Of a stretch of 59,735 nt of DNA, positions 37,016 through 45,937 are shown one piece after another. Within the stretch, counting starts at the first letter, position 1, and each line of letters begins with the position of its first letter. Location of the stretch: assembly GCA_937934275.1 (NCBI GenBank), contig CALHAM010000071.1, positions 1 to 59,735 on the forward strand. The letters are read 5' to 3'. A program made the position numbers and the translations under genes. Source of the stretch: an uncultured Saprospiraceae bacterium. Its GTDB lineage: Bacteria; Bacteroidota; Bacteroidia; Chitinophagales; Saprospiraceae. The notes beneath the pieces are model-generated. The model did no database searches. It saw only the letters and a list, made by a program, of their open reading frames with translations, and was not told the DNA's origin.

Positions 37016-37053
37016 TCTCTATCGGCTCTTTGAGCCTTCTACACTGTTGTTGT

Positions 37054-37740
37054 ATGAAACTTCAAGTCGTACTCGTGGGGGCTGTGGTCATCCTCGCTTT
37101 TGCCAACAGCGGTTGTCGCCGCTCGCCCAACCCAGCGCCCGCGGAGGAGCGCAGCACCCTTGCCGATACCACACAAGAGCGACGAGTAATCTTGTTTTTC
37201 GGCAACAGCCTGACAGCGGCCTACGGCCTATCGCCTCAGGAGGGCTTTGTGGCACTCATCCAACAGAAAATAGATAGCTTAGGCCTGCCATACGTATGCA
37301 TCAACGCCGGCAACAGCGGCGAGACCACTGCCGGCGGGCGCAGCCGCGTAGCTTGGGTGCTCAACCAACCCGTGAGCATCTTCGTGCTCGAACTGGGCGG
37401 CAACGACGCCTTGCGCGGGCTGCCCCTCGATGCCTCGCGCGAAAATCTGCAGGCCATTATTGACCAAGTGCGCGCCAAATATCCCGCTTGTCGCATCGTT
37501 ATTGCAGGCATGCTGGCGCCGCCAAACCTCGGGCCAGCCTATACAGAAATGTTCGCTCAGATGTATCGAGACTTAGCCGCGGCCAATCAAGCCACCCTCA
37601 TCCCCTTCCTGTTGGAGGGCGTTGGCGGTGAGCCGGAGTTCAACCTGCCCGACGGCATCCACCCCAATGCCGCAGGGCATCGCATCGTCAGCGAAAACGT
37701 CTGGAAAGTCCTCTACCCGTTGTTGCAAGAGGCCCTGTAA
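37054..37740 (+). CDS. SGNH/GDSL-family arylesterase (TesA-like), probable lipoprotein
   Basis: 228 residues from the ATG at 37054; the longer frame overlaps the rhodanese gene and lacks a signal. Signal peptide ends near GCRR, a plausible lipobox (ANSGC). SGNH blocks: FFGNSLTAAYGL (block I with the Ser nucleophile), NSGETTAGG (block II), LELGGNDALRG (block III Asn) and DGIHPNAAGH (block V Asp/His). It is close to TesA/arylesterase enzymes that cleave acyl esters or thioesters in the periplasm. Probably co-transcribed with the rhodanese lipoprotein. Confidence 0.9.
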   Translation: MKLQVVLVGAVVILAFANSGCRRSPNPAPAEERSTLADTTQERRVILFFGNSLTAAYGLSPQEGFVALIQQKIDSLGLPYVCINAGNSGETTAGGRSRVAWVLNQPVSIFVLELGGNDALRGLPLDASRENLQAIIDQVRAKYPACRIVIAGMLAPPNLGPAYTEMFAQMYRDLAAANQATLIPFLLEGVGGEPEFNLPDGIHPNAAGHRIVSENVWKVLYPLLQEAL

Positions 37741-37778
37741 CCGCACGCTCTTTTACTCGCTCAAATCAGCCCTGCCTC

Positions 37779-39389
37779 ATGACTAACCAGCAAGTGCTCG
37801 ACTCCGTCAAAAAACGCCTCCGCCAGGGCGAAGTGGAGGCTGCTTACGATGCTTTGGAGCAATGGTTGGCAACATTGCCCGAATACGCCGAACTGGCTCG
37901 CATTGTTCGCATCAATCAGGCCGAGCTGTACCAAGTGAAAGCGGAGGTGCTCAAGGGCACTTTATCGAGTGAGGAAGCTCGTCGCGCCTACAACCAGCTG
38001 ACAGACAAAGCCCTGCAAATCATCGGCTTGATTGAAGCCGGCCGGACAGCGCTAAGTACCCAGCCCACGGTTACCTATTCGCGGGTGTGGCGCTACTATC
38101 TCGTGGGCGGCTTAGCAGCGCTTTTGGTCGCGGCCGTAGGCATCTGGATTTACCTGCAGGCCGCCGAAGATTGTCCGCGCTTCAGCGATGCCGCTCGTGT
38201 GCGTGTGCTTATCCTGCCTTTTATGGGGGCCAGTCGAGAATACGACCCAGCCATAGACATCATGGACGAACTCAACGACTGGATCGAGCGCAGCCCCCAG
38301 CTGCGAACGGAGGCTATTGCCGCCGTCCATCGGCGTTTCGACATCGAAAACCACTACCCCAACTCGGCGGAAGCCGCTGAATTAGCCCGAAAGTGTGGCG
38401 TGCAAATGCTCGTATGGGGCAAAGTGCGCAAACGAGCCGATGGCTCTCCCGCTTTAGATGTGCGTTATCGCCTGATAGATACGCGACAAAGCCCGGCCAG
38501 CCTTGATTCCACCCTGTCGCGCCTGCTGGCTGCCACCGAAGAAGCAGCCCTGACCAGCACCCCGCCCACCATCGCGCGTATGCTCTACATCGCCTTGTCC
38601 AATTTCCGCAGGGTTCCCGTGTTAGCAGCCGCACTTCAGGCACTCGAAGCAGACCTCGCGGCATTGACCACTACCGACAAACAAACCCAAACGCCCATCG
38701 ATACCACAAGCACCTTCTTATTGGCCGACCACTACATTCAAACTAACCAGCTGCAAAAGGCCATTGCCGAGTACGACAAGGTGCTCGAATACTACCCCGA
38801 CAACCCCACGGCTCGCCTCAAACGCGGCGCCCTCCTCTTGCATACGGAGCGCTACGAAGCAGCCGCCCGCGACCTGGAGGCAGTGTCGCTGCAGGATACC
38901 GCCCTGTTGCCCGCCCTGCGCCAAGCCCGCATCGAAGCCTTCCTCAAAAGCAGCCAACCCGAAAAGGCCAGAAAAGAACTGGAGCAAGCCCAACAAGAGG
39001 GTACTCTGCCCGCCGAACAACTAGAGGGCAAAAAACGCGAACTGCTCGATACCATTGCCGCCTTAGAAGTGCAGCGCAATCAACTGGAGCGCAAGGCCGC
39101 CCACACGAAAGACCCTAAAGTTCGCATTGGCGCCGCCCGGATCAACTTAGCCTTAGGCCATACGGACCGCGCTGCCCAGCAAGCGGCCGAAATCCTGCGT
39201 CAAAATCCGCGCAACGCCGAGGCCGTTGCCATCGCCGTAGAGGCCCAAATCCAAAAGGGCGATACTGCCCGAGCCGTTCAAATCATCGAGCAAGCTGTCC
39301 GAAAAGGCGCCACAACCAAAGACATACGCCCCGAACTGCGCTTACAGCCGCGCGTGGATACTGCCACTCGACGCCTGCGCCAACGTTAA
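37779..39389 (+). CDS. EAD-like / transmembrane / TPR protein
   Basis: 536 residues. Residues ~1-90 form a helical domain resembling the Bacteroidota effector-associated domain EAD11 (EYAELARIVRINQAELY, GTLSSEEARRAYNQLTDKA). One transmembrane helix follows (~106-127), then an alpha/beta domain (~140-235; VRVLILPFMGASREYD, LARKCGVQMLVWGKVRK) like the TolB-N/FlgO-type nucleotide-free fold. Finally a TPR and coiled-coil region (~300-515). EADs usually mediate homotypic coupling of sensors and effectors in conflict systems. Here no effector is fused. The function is unknown; a scaffold or signalling role is inferred. It starts 38 nt after the esterase gene. Confidence 0.65.
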   Translation: MTNQQVLDSVKKRLRQGEVEAAYDALEQWLATLPEYAELARIVRINQAELYQVKAEVLKGTLSSEEARRAYNQLTDKALQIIGLIEAGRTALSTQPTVTYSRVWRYYLVGGLAALLVAAVGIWIYLQAAEDCPRFSDAARVRVLILPFMGASREYDPAIDIMDELNDWIERSPQLRTEAIAAVHRRFDIENHYPNSAEAAELARKCGVQMLVWGKVRKRADGSPALDVRYRLIDTRQSPASLDSTLSRLLAATEEAALTSTPPTIARMLYIALSNFRRVPVLAAALQALEADLAALTTTDKQTQTPIDTTSTFLLADHYIQTNQLQKAIAEYDKVLEYYPDNPTARLKRGALLLHTERYEAAARDLEAVSLQDTALLPALRQARIEAFLKSSQPEKARKELEQAQQEGTLPAEQLEGKKRELLDTIAALEVQRNQLERKAAHTKDPKVRIGAARINLALGHTDRAAQQAAEILRQNPRNAEAVAIAVEAQIQKGDTARAVQIIEQAVRKGATTKDIRPELRLQPRVDTATRRLRQR

Positions 39390-39391
39390 CG

Positions 39392-39420
39392 GACACCAAC
39401 TCGTCGGTTCGGTGTCTTTT
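39392..39420 (+). terminator. Terminator after the EAD-TPR gene
   Basis: GACACC (39392-39397) pairs with GGTGTC (39411-39416), extended by AAC/GTT with a bulge, followed by TTTT. Short U-tract, so moderate confidence. Confidence 0.5.
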
Positions 39421-39479
39421 ACAGCGAAGCAAACGGCGTTTGGCCTGAAACAAAAAAGACCATACGCGGTAAGTTTTTC

Positions 39480-39487
39480 TACTTTTG
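39480..39487 (+). promoter_or_regulatory. Promoter -7 element of the HEIGH metallopeptidase gene
   Basis: TACTTTTG, 60 nt before the ATG at 39548. Its position rules out the upstream alternative start at 39485. Confidence 0.5.
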
Positions 39488-39547
39488 CTCAACCGCTTCG
39501 GCATTCGCTCAGCTCTTTTTAGATCACAAACTCAAACTGTCTGTGTT

Positions 39548-40345
39548 ATGCTCAAACGTCTCCTTTTGATTGCCGCAGTCGCCATCGTGTCGGCCGGCAT
39601 TTACTCCTGTGTGCGCGACAAGGGCGCTGAGGAGTTGCTCCCCACTGTATCCGAAGACGTCAAGGCGAAAATCGCCCGCTTAGGCTTTAGCCCAAAGGAT
39701 GCCTACGCTCATGAGGATGGCTATATCGTAGAGGGCGATATCTTCTTGCGCAAGCAGGATTTGGAAGCCGACCTAAGCTTTAGCCCAAACCTGATTATCG
39801 CCCAAGAAGAGCAGTACCGCACCTTCAACTTAGTAACGGGCCTGCCGCGCACCATCACCATCAGCACGTCGGGTTCCATCACCACCAACATCAGCAACGC
39901 CATCAATGCAGCAATTAGCCGCTACAATGCCGAGAACCTGCTGTTGACGTTCCAACGCGTCTCCAGCGGCGGCGACATCGTCATCCGCATTGTCAACGGT
40001 GGCTCCTTTATCGCTTCGGCGGGCTTTCCGAGTGGCGGCAATCCGTATCCGGAGATTCAGTTTAACCGCCAATACCGCAACTGGAACGTCAACACGCTGG
40101 CGACGGTCTTTGCCCATGAAATCGGCCATTGCATTGGCTTTCGCCACACTGACTACATGAACCGCTCCTACAGCTGCGGCTCGGGCGGCAACGAAGGTCA
40201 GGAAACTACCGGTGTAGGTGCAGTACACATTCCGGGTACGCCCACTGGCCCCGATGCCGGCTCCTGGATGTTGGCTTGCATCGGCAACGGCGTTGACCGA
40301 CCGTTCAACACCAACGATCGTACAGCGCTCAATTACCTCTATTAG
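39548..40345 (+). CDS. Dual-action HEIGH metallopeptidase (M57-like), lipoprotein
   Basis: 265 residues from the ATG at 39548. Signal peptide with lipobox YSC (~residue 20). The zinc motif HEIGHCIGFRHTD (~residue 197) carries the His-Glu-x-x-His and third His of metzincins, in the form named 'dual-action HEIGH' in Bacteroidota. After the motif there is a Cys pair region (SYSCGSGGN) and a C-terminal DRTALNYLY, also typical. It is a surface or periplasmic protease of unknown substrate. It has its own promoter and terminator, so it is monocistronic. Confidence 0.9.
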   Translation: MLKRLLLIAAVAIVSAGIYSCVRDKGAEELLPTVSEDVKAKIARLGFSPKDAYAHEDGYIVEGDIFLRKQDLEADLSFSPNLIIAQEEQYRTFNLVTGLPRTITISTSGSITTNISNAINAAISRYNAENLLLTFQRVSSGGDIVIRIVNGGSFIASAGFPSGGNPYPEIQFNRQYRNWNVNTLATVFAHEIGHCIGFRHTDYMNRSYSCGSGGNEGQETTGVGAVHIPGTPTGPDAGSWMLACIGNGVDRPFNTNDRTALNYLY

Positions 40346-40372
40346 TTGTCTTCAACGCTGAAGCGGAACTCA

Positions 40373-40413
40373 GCGGGGCAATCGGACGAACTTCGGTTGC
40401 CCCGCCCGTTTTT
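40373..40413 (+). terminator. Terminator of the HEIGH metallopeptidase gene
   Basis: Twelve-pair stem (40373-40384 with 40394-40405, one G-U), nine-base loop, then CCCG and TTTTT. The T-run overlaps the stop codon of the convergent subtilase gene. Confidence 0.75.
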
Positions 40414-43021
40414 AGGGCCTCACCGTCAGAAAGCCGCGGGCAATAACGCCAGAGTCTCCAACGAAGGCCCAGGCATAAGTGCCGGCCGGCATCGGCGGCA
40501 GCGACCAGGCAGTGTAGGTGTCTTCAAGGAGTTTTGCCGCGATGAGGCGCCCAAGAGCATCGTATAATTGCCACTGGGCGGGCAAGTGGTCGCTCGCCAC
40601 CAAAAGGGCAAGCGTTTGAGCCGCACGGGCCGGGTTGGGGTACACCATGCCTTCAGAAGGGCTGGCGTAATACACATGCACGGGCGGTGTTGTGGGTGAG
40701 GCTCCGTTGCTCATGCGAAGGCGACAGCGGTAGGTGTTAGTGCCGTTAGCCACCTCTCGATCTTCGGCGTTCATTTGCAAGGCGTAGGGCACTTCCCGAT
40801 GCAAGAGTTGCCAGCTATCGCCGCGCCATTTTTCCCAAAAAACCTCTTCTGCTCCGTACAAAGAGCCGAGGTAGAGCTGCAAAGTAACCTTTGGGTGCTT
40901 TTCGTCGAGCAGGGCGATGAGAGCATTCAGGTAGCAGCCGGCACCCTGCTCGGCAATTGCTGGAGCCGGTGAGGGCAGCGTCTCGACGGCGTCGAGCAGA
41001 GCGGAGACGGCAAAATGACTTTGCGGAAAAAGGGTGTGGTGCAAAACTAAGCTCGTATCGGTGATGAGCAACGGCAGAGGGGCTAAGTAGTGTGCGTCAA
41101 GCCCCCAAAGGCGGTAATAGGCTTTGGGATGCACGGCATTCCAGCGCAACAGGGCAGAGTCGGGGCAATACACCTCTACCGACAGGCGCATAGGTGGAGC
41201 AATGAGAAAGGTGTCGGAGGGCCACAGGTCATCTCCAACCCTCATACGCACCTGTGCAGCGGTAGTAGTGGTCGGTAAAGACCACCAGTATCCTCCTTGG
41301 CTCAAGAGGATATCGGCCTTCAAAGTAACCCACGGGCCATCGGGCAGTGCTCGCCATTGGAGCGCGCCGCGGGTGCTGTCGAGGTACGTGTGTTCCCACT
41401 GCAAGTATAGAGGCTCGCCGCTAAAAGTTCGCTCGTTGGCTGCGGGGCTTTTCCATTGTAGGCGTCCGGCCGTTTCGATACATACGGCCGCAGCAAAGGT
41501 TTGTTCGTCGGTAGCTAGAGTATTGGCCGATACGCGCAGCGTATACGCTCCGGGTACGGGTGCGTATACATCCACAACTTCGGTGTTGTTGAGCGTATCT
41601 ATGCCGCGCCGAGGAGGTAGCGACAAAGAGTCGGCATGCGCCACTGGGGAGAGCACCCACGGATACCAGACTTGCCCATCGGGAGCGACGAGGGTCAAGT
41701 CTAAATTGTTGACAAGAGCCTTAGGAGCCAGCGGGATAGCCGGCGGGTCGCTCCAGCACAGCACTGCGCGCAAGCGATGAGTGCCGGACGGCACCTCGAA
41801 GGTATACTCGGTGCTTTGACCCCGCGCCACAGCGCTGCGCCAGATCGGATGTTGCTGGGCTACCTCGATAGCCATGCGTACATTGAGGTTTCCGTATCCA
41901 CTTCGGTAGCTCGGGCCAGGAGTTTCCAGTTCGTCGCAGGCGGCCAGCAGCACGGCGCGCAGCAGGTCAGAGGTAGGGCGCATTTGGCGTTGCTCTATGA
42001 GGCACTGGCGCACTAAGGCGGCAGCGCCCGACACTAAGGCAGCAGCATCGGAAGTTCCGTTGGGGCCGTAAGCCACCAGGTCGGGTTTCAGTCGGCCATC
42101 GTAGGCAGGCCCTGCTGAGCTGAGGCTATCCAACTGTCCCCGCTGATTTAGACCGCCCACCAGCAGGACGTTTTTCGCCATCTTGTAAGAGCCGGTTAGG
42201 TTGGCCCATGCTCGAATGCCCGCATAACTGCCCACGGTAGGCGTCATTTGGCCTCCGTTGCCCGCCGAAAACACGTGCAGCAGCTCCGGATGCCGCGCGC
42301 TGGCCACATCGTAGGCCAGCGCCCCCGGGCTGTAGTAGTTCTCGATGTTCGACCCATAGGAGTGGTTCTGTATGCTCACCTGCCAAGCGGCGTAGTCTTC
42401 ATCGGCATCGGGCAACAGGCCGATGAAGGAGGACGACAACACCTGAGCACCGCGCGCCACACCGCGCGCCTGAGGACCCGACGTGCCGGCACCAGCGATA
42501 AGGGTTGCCATCTGGGTGGCGTGCTCCGTGGTTTGCGGTGCCGAGCGCCCACTCAGCAGCACGCGCCCGCGCAAGTCCACGTCGGTGGAGTCGAAGCGCC
42601 ACTCTTTGACCGACACTACTGCGCCGCGCCCATCCACGTCAGGGTGTTGCCGATGCACCGCGTAGATGTGGTTGAGCGAGAGGCTATGGCCCGGAACCGG
42701 TCGCTCGGCCTCTGCAGTGGTGTAGCCGACATCGGCCACCAACACTTCGGGCAGGGTGGCTACGCGCTGCCAGAAAACCTCCGGCGGGCAATGCAGCACT
42801 ACCACTCCAGCCGGTGAGTATCTACTCAGGATGCGCACGTGTGGCGCCACTTCTGGCAGCCGACGTTCAAAGGCGCCCACATCGCTTACTGCAAGCGCAA
42901 AGTACTCGCGCCTTTCGCCAGCCTGAAGCCCAGGAGTGCATCTAAGGGCTACAGAGGAAGGCCATTGGCCGTAAGCGAGCACTGCCCAACCCCAAAGCCA
43001 AAGGACCGTCCGTACCTTCAT
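40412..43021 (-). CDS. Secreted subtilisin-like serine protease with T9SS sorting domain; Asp of triad apparently Glu
   Basis: 869 residues from the ATG at 43021, which starts a signal peptide (MKVRTVLWLWGWAVLAYG). S8 catalytic domain ~115-415: His in TEHATQMATLIAGAG (~167), oxyanion Asn in VFSAGNGG (~255), Ser in GPNGTSDAAALVSG (~324). At the position of the catalytic Asp, the strand reads VVSVKEWRFDSTDVD, with Glu (~140) where Asp is expected; Asp144 is the nearest alternative. P-domain-like and Ig-like domains follow (~430-700), then a T9SS type A domain at the end (YPNPARAAQ..., DALGRL, MPAGTYAW). A near-consensus -7 box (TGTATTTG, 43063-43070) lies upstream. Confidence 0.88.
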   Translation of the reverse strand: MKVRTVLWLWGWAVLAYGQWPSSVALRCTPGLQAGERREYFALAVSDVGAFERRLPEVAPHVRILSRYSPAGVVVLHCPPEVFWQRVATLPEVLVADVGYTTAEAERPVPGHSLSLNHIYAVHRQHPDVDGRGAVVSVKEWRFDSTDVDLRGRVLLSGRSAPQTTEHATQMATLIAGAGTSGPQARGVARGAQVLSSSFIGLLPDADEDYAAWQVSIQNHSYGSNIENYYSPGALAYDVASARHPELLHVFSAGNGGQMTPTVGSYAGIRAWANLTGSYKMAKNVLLVGGLNQRGQLDSLSSAGPAYDGRLKPDLVAYGPNGTSDAAALVSGAAALVRQCLIEQRQMRPTSDLLRAVLLAACDELETPGPSYRSGYGNLNVRMAIEVAQQHPIWRSAVARGQSTEYTFEVPSGTHRLRAVLCWSDPPAIPLAPKALVNNLDLTLVAPDGQVWYPWVLSPVAHADSLSLPPRRGIDTLNNTEVVDVYAPVPGAYTLRVSANTLATDEQTFAAAVCIETAGRLQWKSPAANERTFSGEPLYLQWEHTYLDSTRGALQWRALPDGPWVTLKADILLSQGGYWWSLPTTTTAAQVRMRVGDDLWPSDTFLIAPPMRLSVEVYCPDSALLRWNAVHPKAYYRLWGLDAHYLAPLPLLITDTSLVLHHTLFPQSHFAVSALLDAVETLPSPAPAIAEQGAGCYLNALIALLDEKHPKVTLQLYLGSLYGAEEVFWEKWRGDSWQLLHREVPYALQMNAEDREVANGTNTYRCRLRMSNGASPTTPPVHVYYASPSEGMVYPNPARAAQTLALLVASDHLPAQWQLYDALGRLIAAKLLEDTYTAWSLPPMPAGTYAWAFVGDSGVIARGFLTVRP

Positions 43022-43169
43022 CGCTCCTCTTTTTCCCATTTCTAAGGGCATTTTTTTTCGAGCAAATACACGAAGTTTTCCCATATCCTAATCCTCTGCA
43101 GCCCCATGACCGCGAAAATCGCACATAGGGTTGCCCTATCCTCTGAATTGCCGACCTTTGCACCCGAAC

Positions 43170-43841
43170 ATGGTGGACATATTCATACGCCTTCACCGAG
43201 AGGGCTTTGCTATCCTGACCGCAGTTGGTCTGTTCCTATTGGTGCTGAACATCGCCCTGCGCATTTATGGGTCGGCCTATTTTTGGCCGATACTGCTGTT
43301 GTCTTTGCTCGTTTACGGCTTGTTCGTCCAGTTCTTTCGCAACCCTATGCGCCCTATTGAAAAGGCCGACAATCGACTGGTGTATGCGCCGGCGGATGGC
43401 CGCATCTGCGCTGTCGAAGAGGTGGTAGAGCCGGAATATTTCGGCGAGAAGCGCCTACAGATTTCCATCTTTATGTCGCCGCTTAATGTCCATGTCAATA
43501 GGAACCCCGTAGGCGGGGTCGTGCGCTATTTTCGCTATCACCCCGGCAAATACTTGGTGGCTTGGCACCCCAAAAGCAGCCGAGAAAACGAGCACACCAC
43601 CGTGGTTTACGATACTGGCGAGCATCAGATTCTAATGCGCCAAATAGCCGGTTTCTTAGCCCGGCGCATCCGGTGGTATGTAGCCGAAGGCCAAACCGTA
43701 AGGCAGGGCGAAGACATGGGCTTCATCAAGTTCGGCTCGCGCGTAGACCTCTTCCTGCCGCTCAATGCTGCTCTGAACGTTAAGATGGACCAAGTGGTGC
43801 GCGGCAACTGCGACATCATTGCTCATTTACCTGAAGAATAA
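43170..43841 (+). CDS. psd: Phosphatidylserine decarboxylase proenzyme (short type)
   Basis: 223 residues from the ATG at 43170. Two N-terminal membrane helices, then the catalytic domain with SIFMSPLNVHVNRNP and the self-cleavage site FGSRVD (Gly-Ser) near the C-terminus, where the Ser becomes the pyruvoyl group. This is the short archaeal-like PSD common in Bacteroidota. It makes phosphatidylethanolamine from phosphatidylserine in the inner membrane. A near-match -7 box (GACCTTTG, 43153-43160) precedes it. lysS begins 23 nt downstream. Confidence 0.93.
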   Translation: MVDIFIRLHREGFAILTAVGLFLLVLNIALRIYGSAYFWPILLLSLLVYGLFVQFFRNPMRPIEKADNRLVYAPADGRICAVEEVVEPEYFGEKRLQISIFMSPLNVHVNRNPVGGVVRYFRYHPGKYLVAWHPKSSRENEHTTVVYDTGEHQILMRQIAGFLARRIRWYVAEGQTVRQGEDMGFIKFGSRVDLFLPLNAALNVKMDQVVRGNCDIIAHLPEE

Positions 43842-43864
43842 ACGGCTGAGATATTGCTCACAAC

Positions 43865-45424
43865 ATGACCGATCAAGAACTCATTCGACGCGAAGCGCTG
43901 CAGAAGCTGCGCGAATTAGGCATTGACCCTTATCCGGCTGAAGCCTTCGACGTTACGGCTTTTGCCGCCGACATCGCCGCCAACTATCGGGAGGAAGTGC
44001 TGGAGGACGGCACCAAAAACCGCCTCAACTACCAAGACGTCTGCCTGGCAGGGCGCATCATGGCCGTGCGCGAGGCCGGCAAGGCCCTATTCATGAACCT
44101 GCAAGACAGCAGCGGGCGCATCCAACTCTACGTGCGCCGCGACGAGTTTGTGTACGGCGACGACGCCACCTTCTTCGACGTGGTCATCAAAAAACTCCTC
44201 GACTTAGGCGATTACATCGGCGTTCGCGGCTTTGCTTTCAAAACCCGAACTGGCGAGGTAACGGTGCACGTGCGGCACCTCAAACTGCTCTCCAAAAGCT
44301 TGCGCCCGCTGCCCGTCGTCAAGCGCGACGCCGAAGGCCACATCTACGACGCCTTTACCGACCCAGAGCTGCGCCACCGCATGCGCTACGTCGACCTAAC
44401 CGTCAACCCCGAATACCGCCAAATCTTCATCAAGCGCAGCAAGATGATCCGAACCATGCGCGCCTACTTAGATGAGCTGGGCCTGCTCGAAGTCGAAACC
44501 CCCATTCTTCAGCCCGTCTACGGCGGCGCTCTGGCCAGGCCCTTCATCACCCATCACCACGCGCTGGACATGCCCCTCTACCTGCGCATCTCCAACGAGC
44601 TGTACCTCAAGCGCCTTATCGTCGCCGGCTTCGACGGCGTCTATGAGTTCGCCAAAGTCTTCCGAAACGAGGGCATCGACCGCACGCACAACCCCGAATT
44701 CACCCTCATGGAGTTCTACGTCGCCTACAAAGACTACCACTGGCTCATGGGCGTTACCGAGCAAATGCTCGAGCGCGTCGCCCGCGCCCTGAGCGATGAC
44801 GGCGGCCCCATCATCCCCTACGGCGAACATCAACTCAACTTCGCCGGCCCGTACACCCGCTTCACCATGGCCGAAGCCATCCAAAAATACACAGGCCTCG
44901 ACATCGAAACCGCCTCCGAGCGCCACCTGCGCGCCTATTGCGACCAGCACAACATCGAAACCGACCCCAGCATGGGCACCGCCCAACTGCTCGACGAAAT
45001 CTTCAGCGAAAAGGTCGAAAAACACCTCATCCAGCCCACCTTCATCCTCGACTATCCCCTCGAAATGTCGCCCCTGACCAAAAAACACCGCAGCAAACCC
45101 GGATTGGTCGAGCGCTTCGAACTCTACATCAACGGCAAAGAAGTGGCCAACGCCTACTCCGAGCTCAACGACCCCTTAGACCAGCGCCAGCGCTTCGAAG
45201 AACAGCGCCGCTGGGCCGAACGCGGCGACGAAGAGGCCATGGCCACCGATGAAGACTTCCTCCGCGCCCTCGAATACGGAATGCCGCCTACCGCCGGCAT
45301 CGGCTTCGGCATCGACCGCTTAGCCATGCTCTTTACCGGCCAAACCACCATCCAGGAGGTGCTTTTCTTCCCGCAAATGCGCCCCGAAGGACAGCGCAAA
45401 GACGCCCCCGCCGCTTTTGAGTGA
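43865..45424 (+). CDS. lysS: Lysyl-tRNA synthetase, class II
   Basis: 519 residues, the full length for bacterial LysS. The N-terminal OB-fold anticodon-binding domain (~50-150) includes [19 protein letters not shown]. The class II catalytic core has motif 1 ([16 protein letters not shown]), motif 2 ([15 protein letters not shown]) and motif 3 ([12 protein letters not shown]). It charges tRNA-Lys. Likely co-transcribed with psd. Codon choice in this gene is strongly C-rich at third positions, more than its neighbours, consistent with high expression. Confidence 0.97.
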   Translation: MTDQELIRREALQKLRELGIDPYPAEAFDVTAFAADIAANYREEVLEDGTKNRLNYQDVCLAGRIMAVREAGKALFMNLQDSSGRIQLYVRRDEFVYGDDATFFDVVIKKLLDLGDYIGVRGFAFKTRTGEVTVHVRHLKLLSKSLRPLPVVKRDAEGHIYDAFTDPELRHRMRYVDLTVNPEYRQIFIKRSKMIRTMRAYLDELGLLEVETPILQPVYGGALARPFITHHHALDMPLYLRISNELYLKRLIVAGFDGVYEFAKVFRNEGIDRTHNPEFTLMEFYVAYKDYHWLMGVTEQMLERVARALSDDGGPIIPYGEHQLNFAGPYTRFTMAEAIQKYTGLDIETASERHLRAYCDQHNIETDPSMGTAQLLDEIFSEKVEKHLIQPTFILDYPLEMSPLTKKHRSKPGLVERFELYINGKEVANAYSELNDPLDQRQRFEEQRRWAERGDEEAMATDEDFLRALEYGMPPTAGIGFGIDRLAMLFTGQTTIQEVLFFPQMRPEGQRKDAPAAFE

Positions 45425-45452
45425 AAAGTGAAAAGCGTTCGGCGGCAGGGAA

Positions 45453-45690
45453 AAGCCCGTCAGGGCTGGCGCCGTTGGTAATATATCGTGTCCCACATAC
45501 CTTTAAAGCCCGTCAGGGCTGGCGCCGTTTGTAGAAATGGCGACATGAATGCATATAAAAGCCCGTTAGGGCTGGCTCCGTTTGTAGAAATGGCGTCCCA
45601 AAAACAAATAGAAGCCCGTCAGGGCTGGCGGCGTTTGTAGAAATGGCGTCATGAATACATAGAGAAGCCCGTTAGGGCTGGCGCCGTTTG
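45453..45690 (+). repeat. Five-copy tandem repeat, exact 53-bp period
   Basis: The hairpin motif AGCCCGTCAGGGCT (or GTTA in the loop) starts at 45454, 45507, 45560, 45613 and 45666, always 53 bp apart. Each is followed by GGCGCCGTTTGTAGAAATGG-like sequence; about 36 bp are well conserved and the remaining ~17 bp vary. The last copy is cut off after GTTTGT. Each copy could form a 5-bp stem with a 4-base loop. It sits just after the lysS stop. No transposase is nearby. Confidence 0.9.
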
Positions 45691-45924
45691 TGGCGCATTG
45701 GCGCGCCTTAAAAAGCCAATCGGTCTGGCTTGAAAAAAAATTTTCAGGAAAAAACAGACATTTTTTAGGTTTTTCGCTCAACAAACCAGGCGATTTCTCT
45801 TTAAAGAGAAAGTCTTAAAACGTCTTATTATCAATGTTTTGTGAGAGAAGTTTGCCCGTATCTATGGTTTTGAAGCCAAAAACAAACGCTTTTTTTTGTT
45901 CTTTACTATCGGAAGTTACCCTTG
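45691..45924. other. AT-rich gene-free stretch with 18-bp palindrome
   Basis: Bases 45794-45811 form the perfect palindrome TTTCTCTTTAAAGAGAAA. A weak TGAAAA/TTTTCA hairpin lies near 45732-45747. No ORF with recognisable content; composition is much more AT-rich than the flanking genes. Confidence 0.5.
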
Positions 45925-45932
45925 CACTTTTG
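45925..45932 (+). promoter_or_regulatory. Near-consensus -7 element of the candidate RNA
   Basis: CACTTTTG differs from TAnnTTTG at the first base only. No good -33 TTG at the expected distance. A start near 45938 would begin the RNA in its first stem. Confidence 0.35.
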
Positions 45933-45937
45933 TATCG

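Noticed and set aside
44468-45088. 206-residue minus-strand frame inside lysS, and similar plus-strand frames there
   Set aside because: They are shadows of the strongly C-biased third positions of lysS; low-complexity content.
45453-45690. The repeat array as a CRISPR
   Set aside because: The variable parts are only ~17 bp and resemble each other, the repeat core itself drifts, and no cas gene is present.
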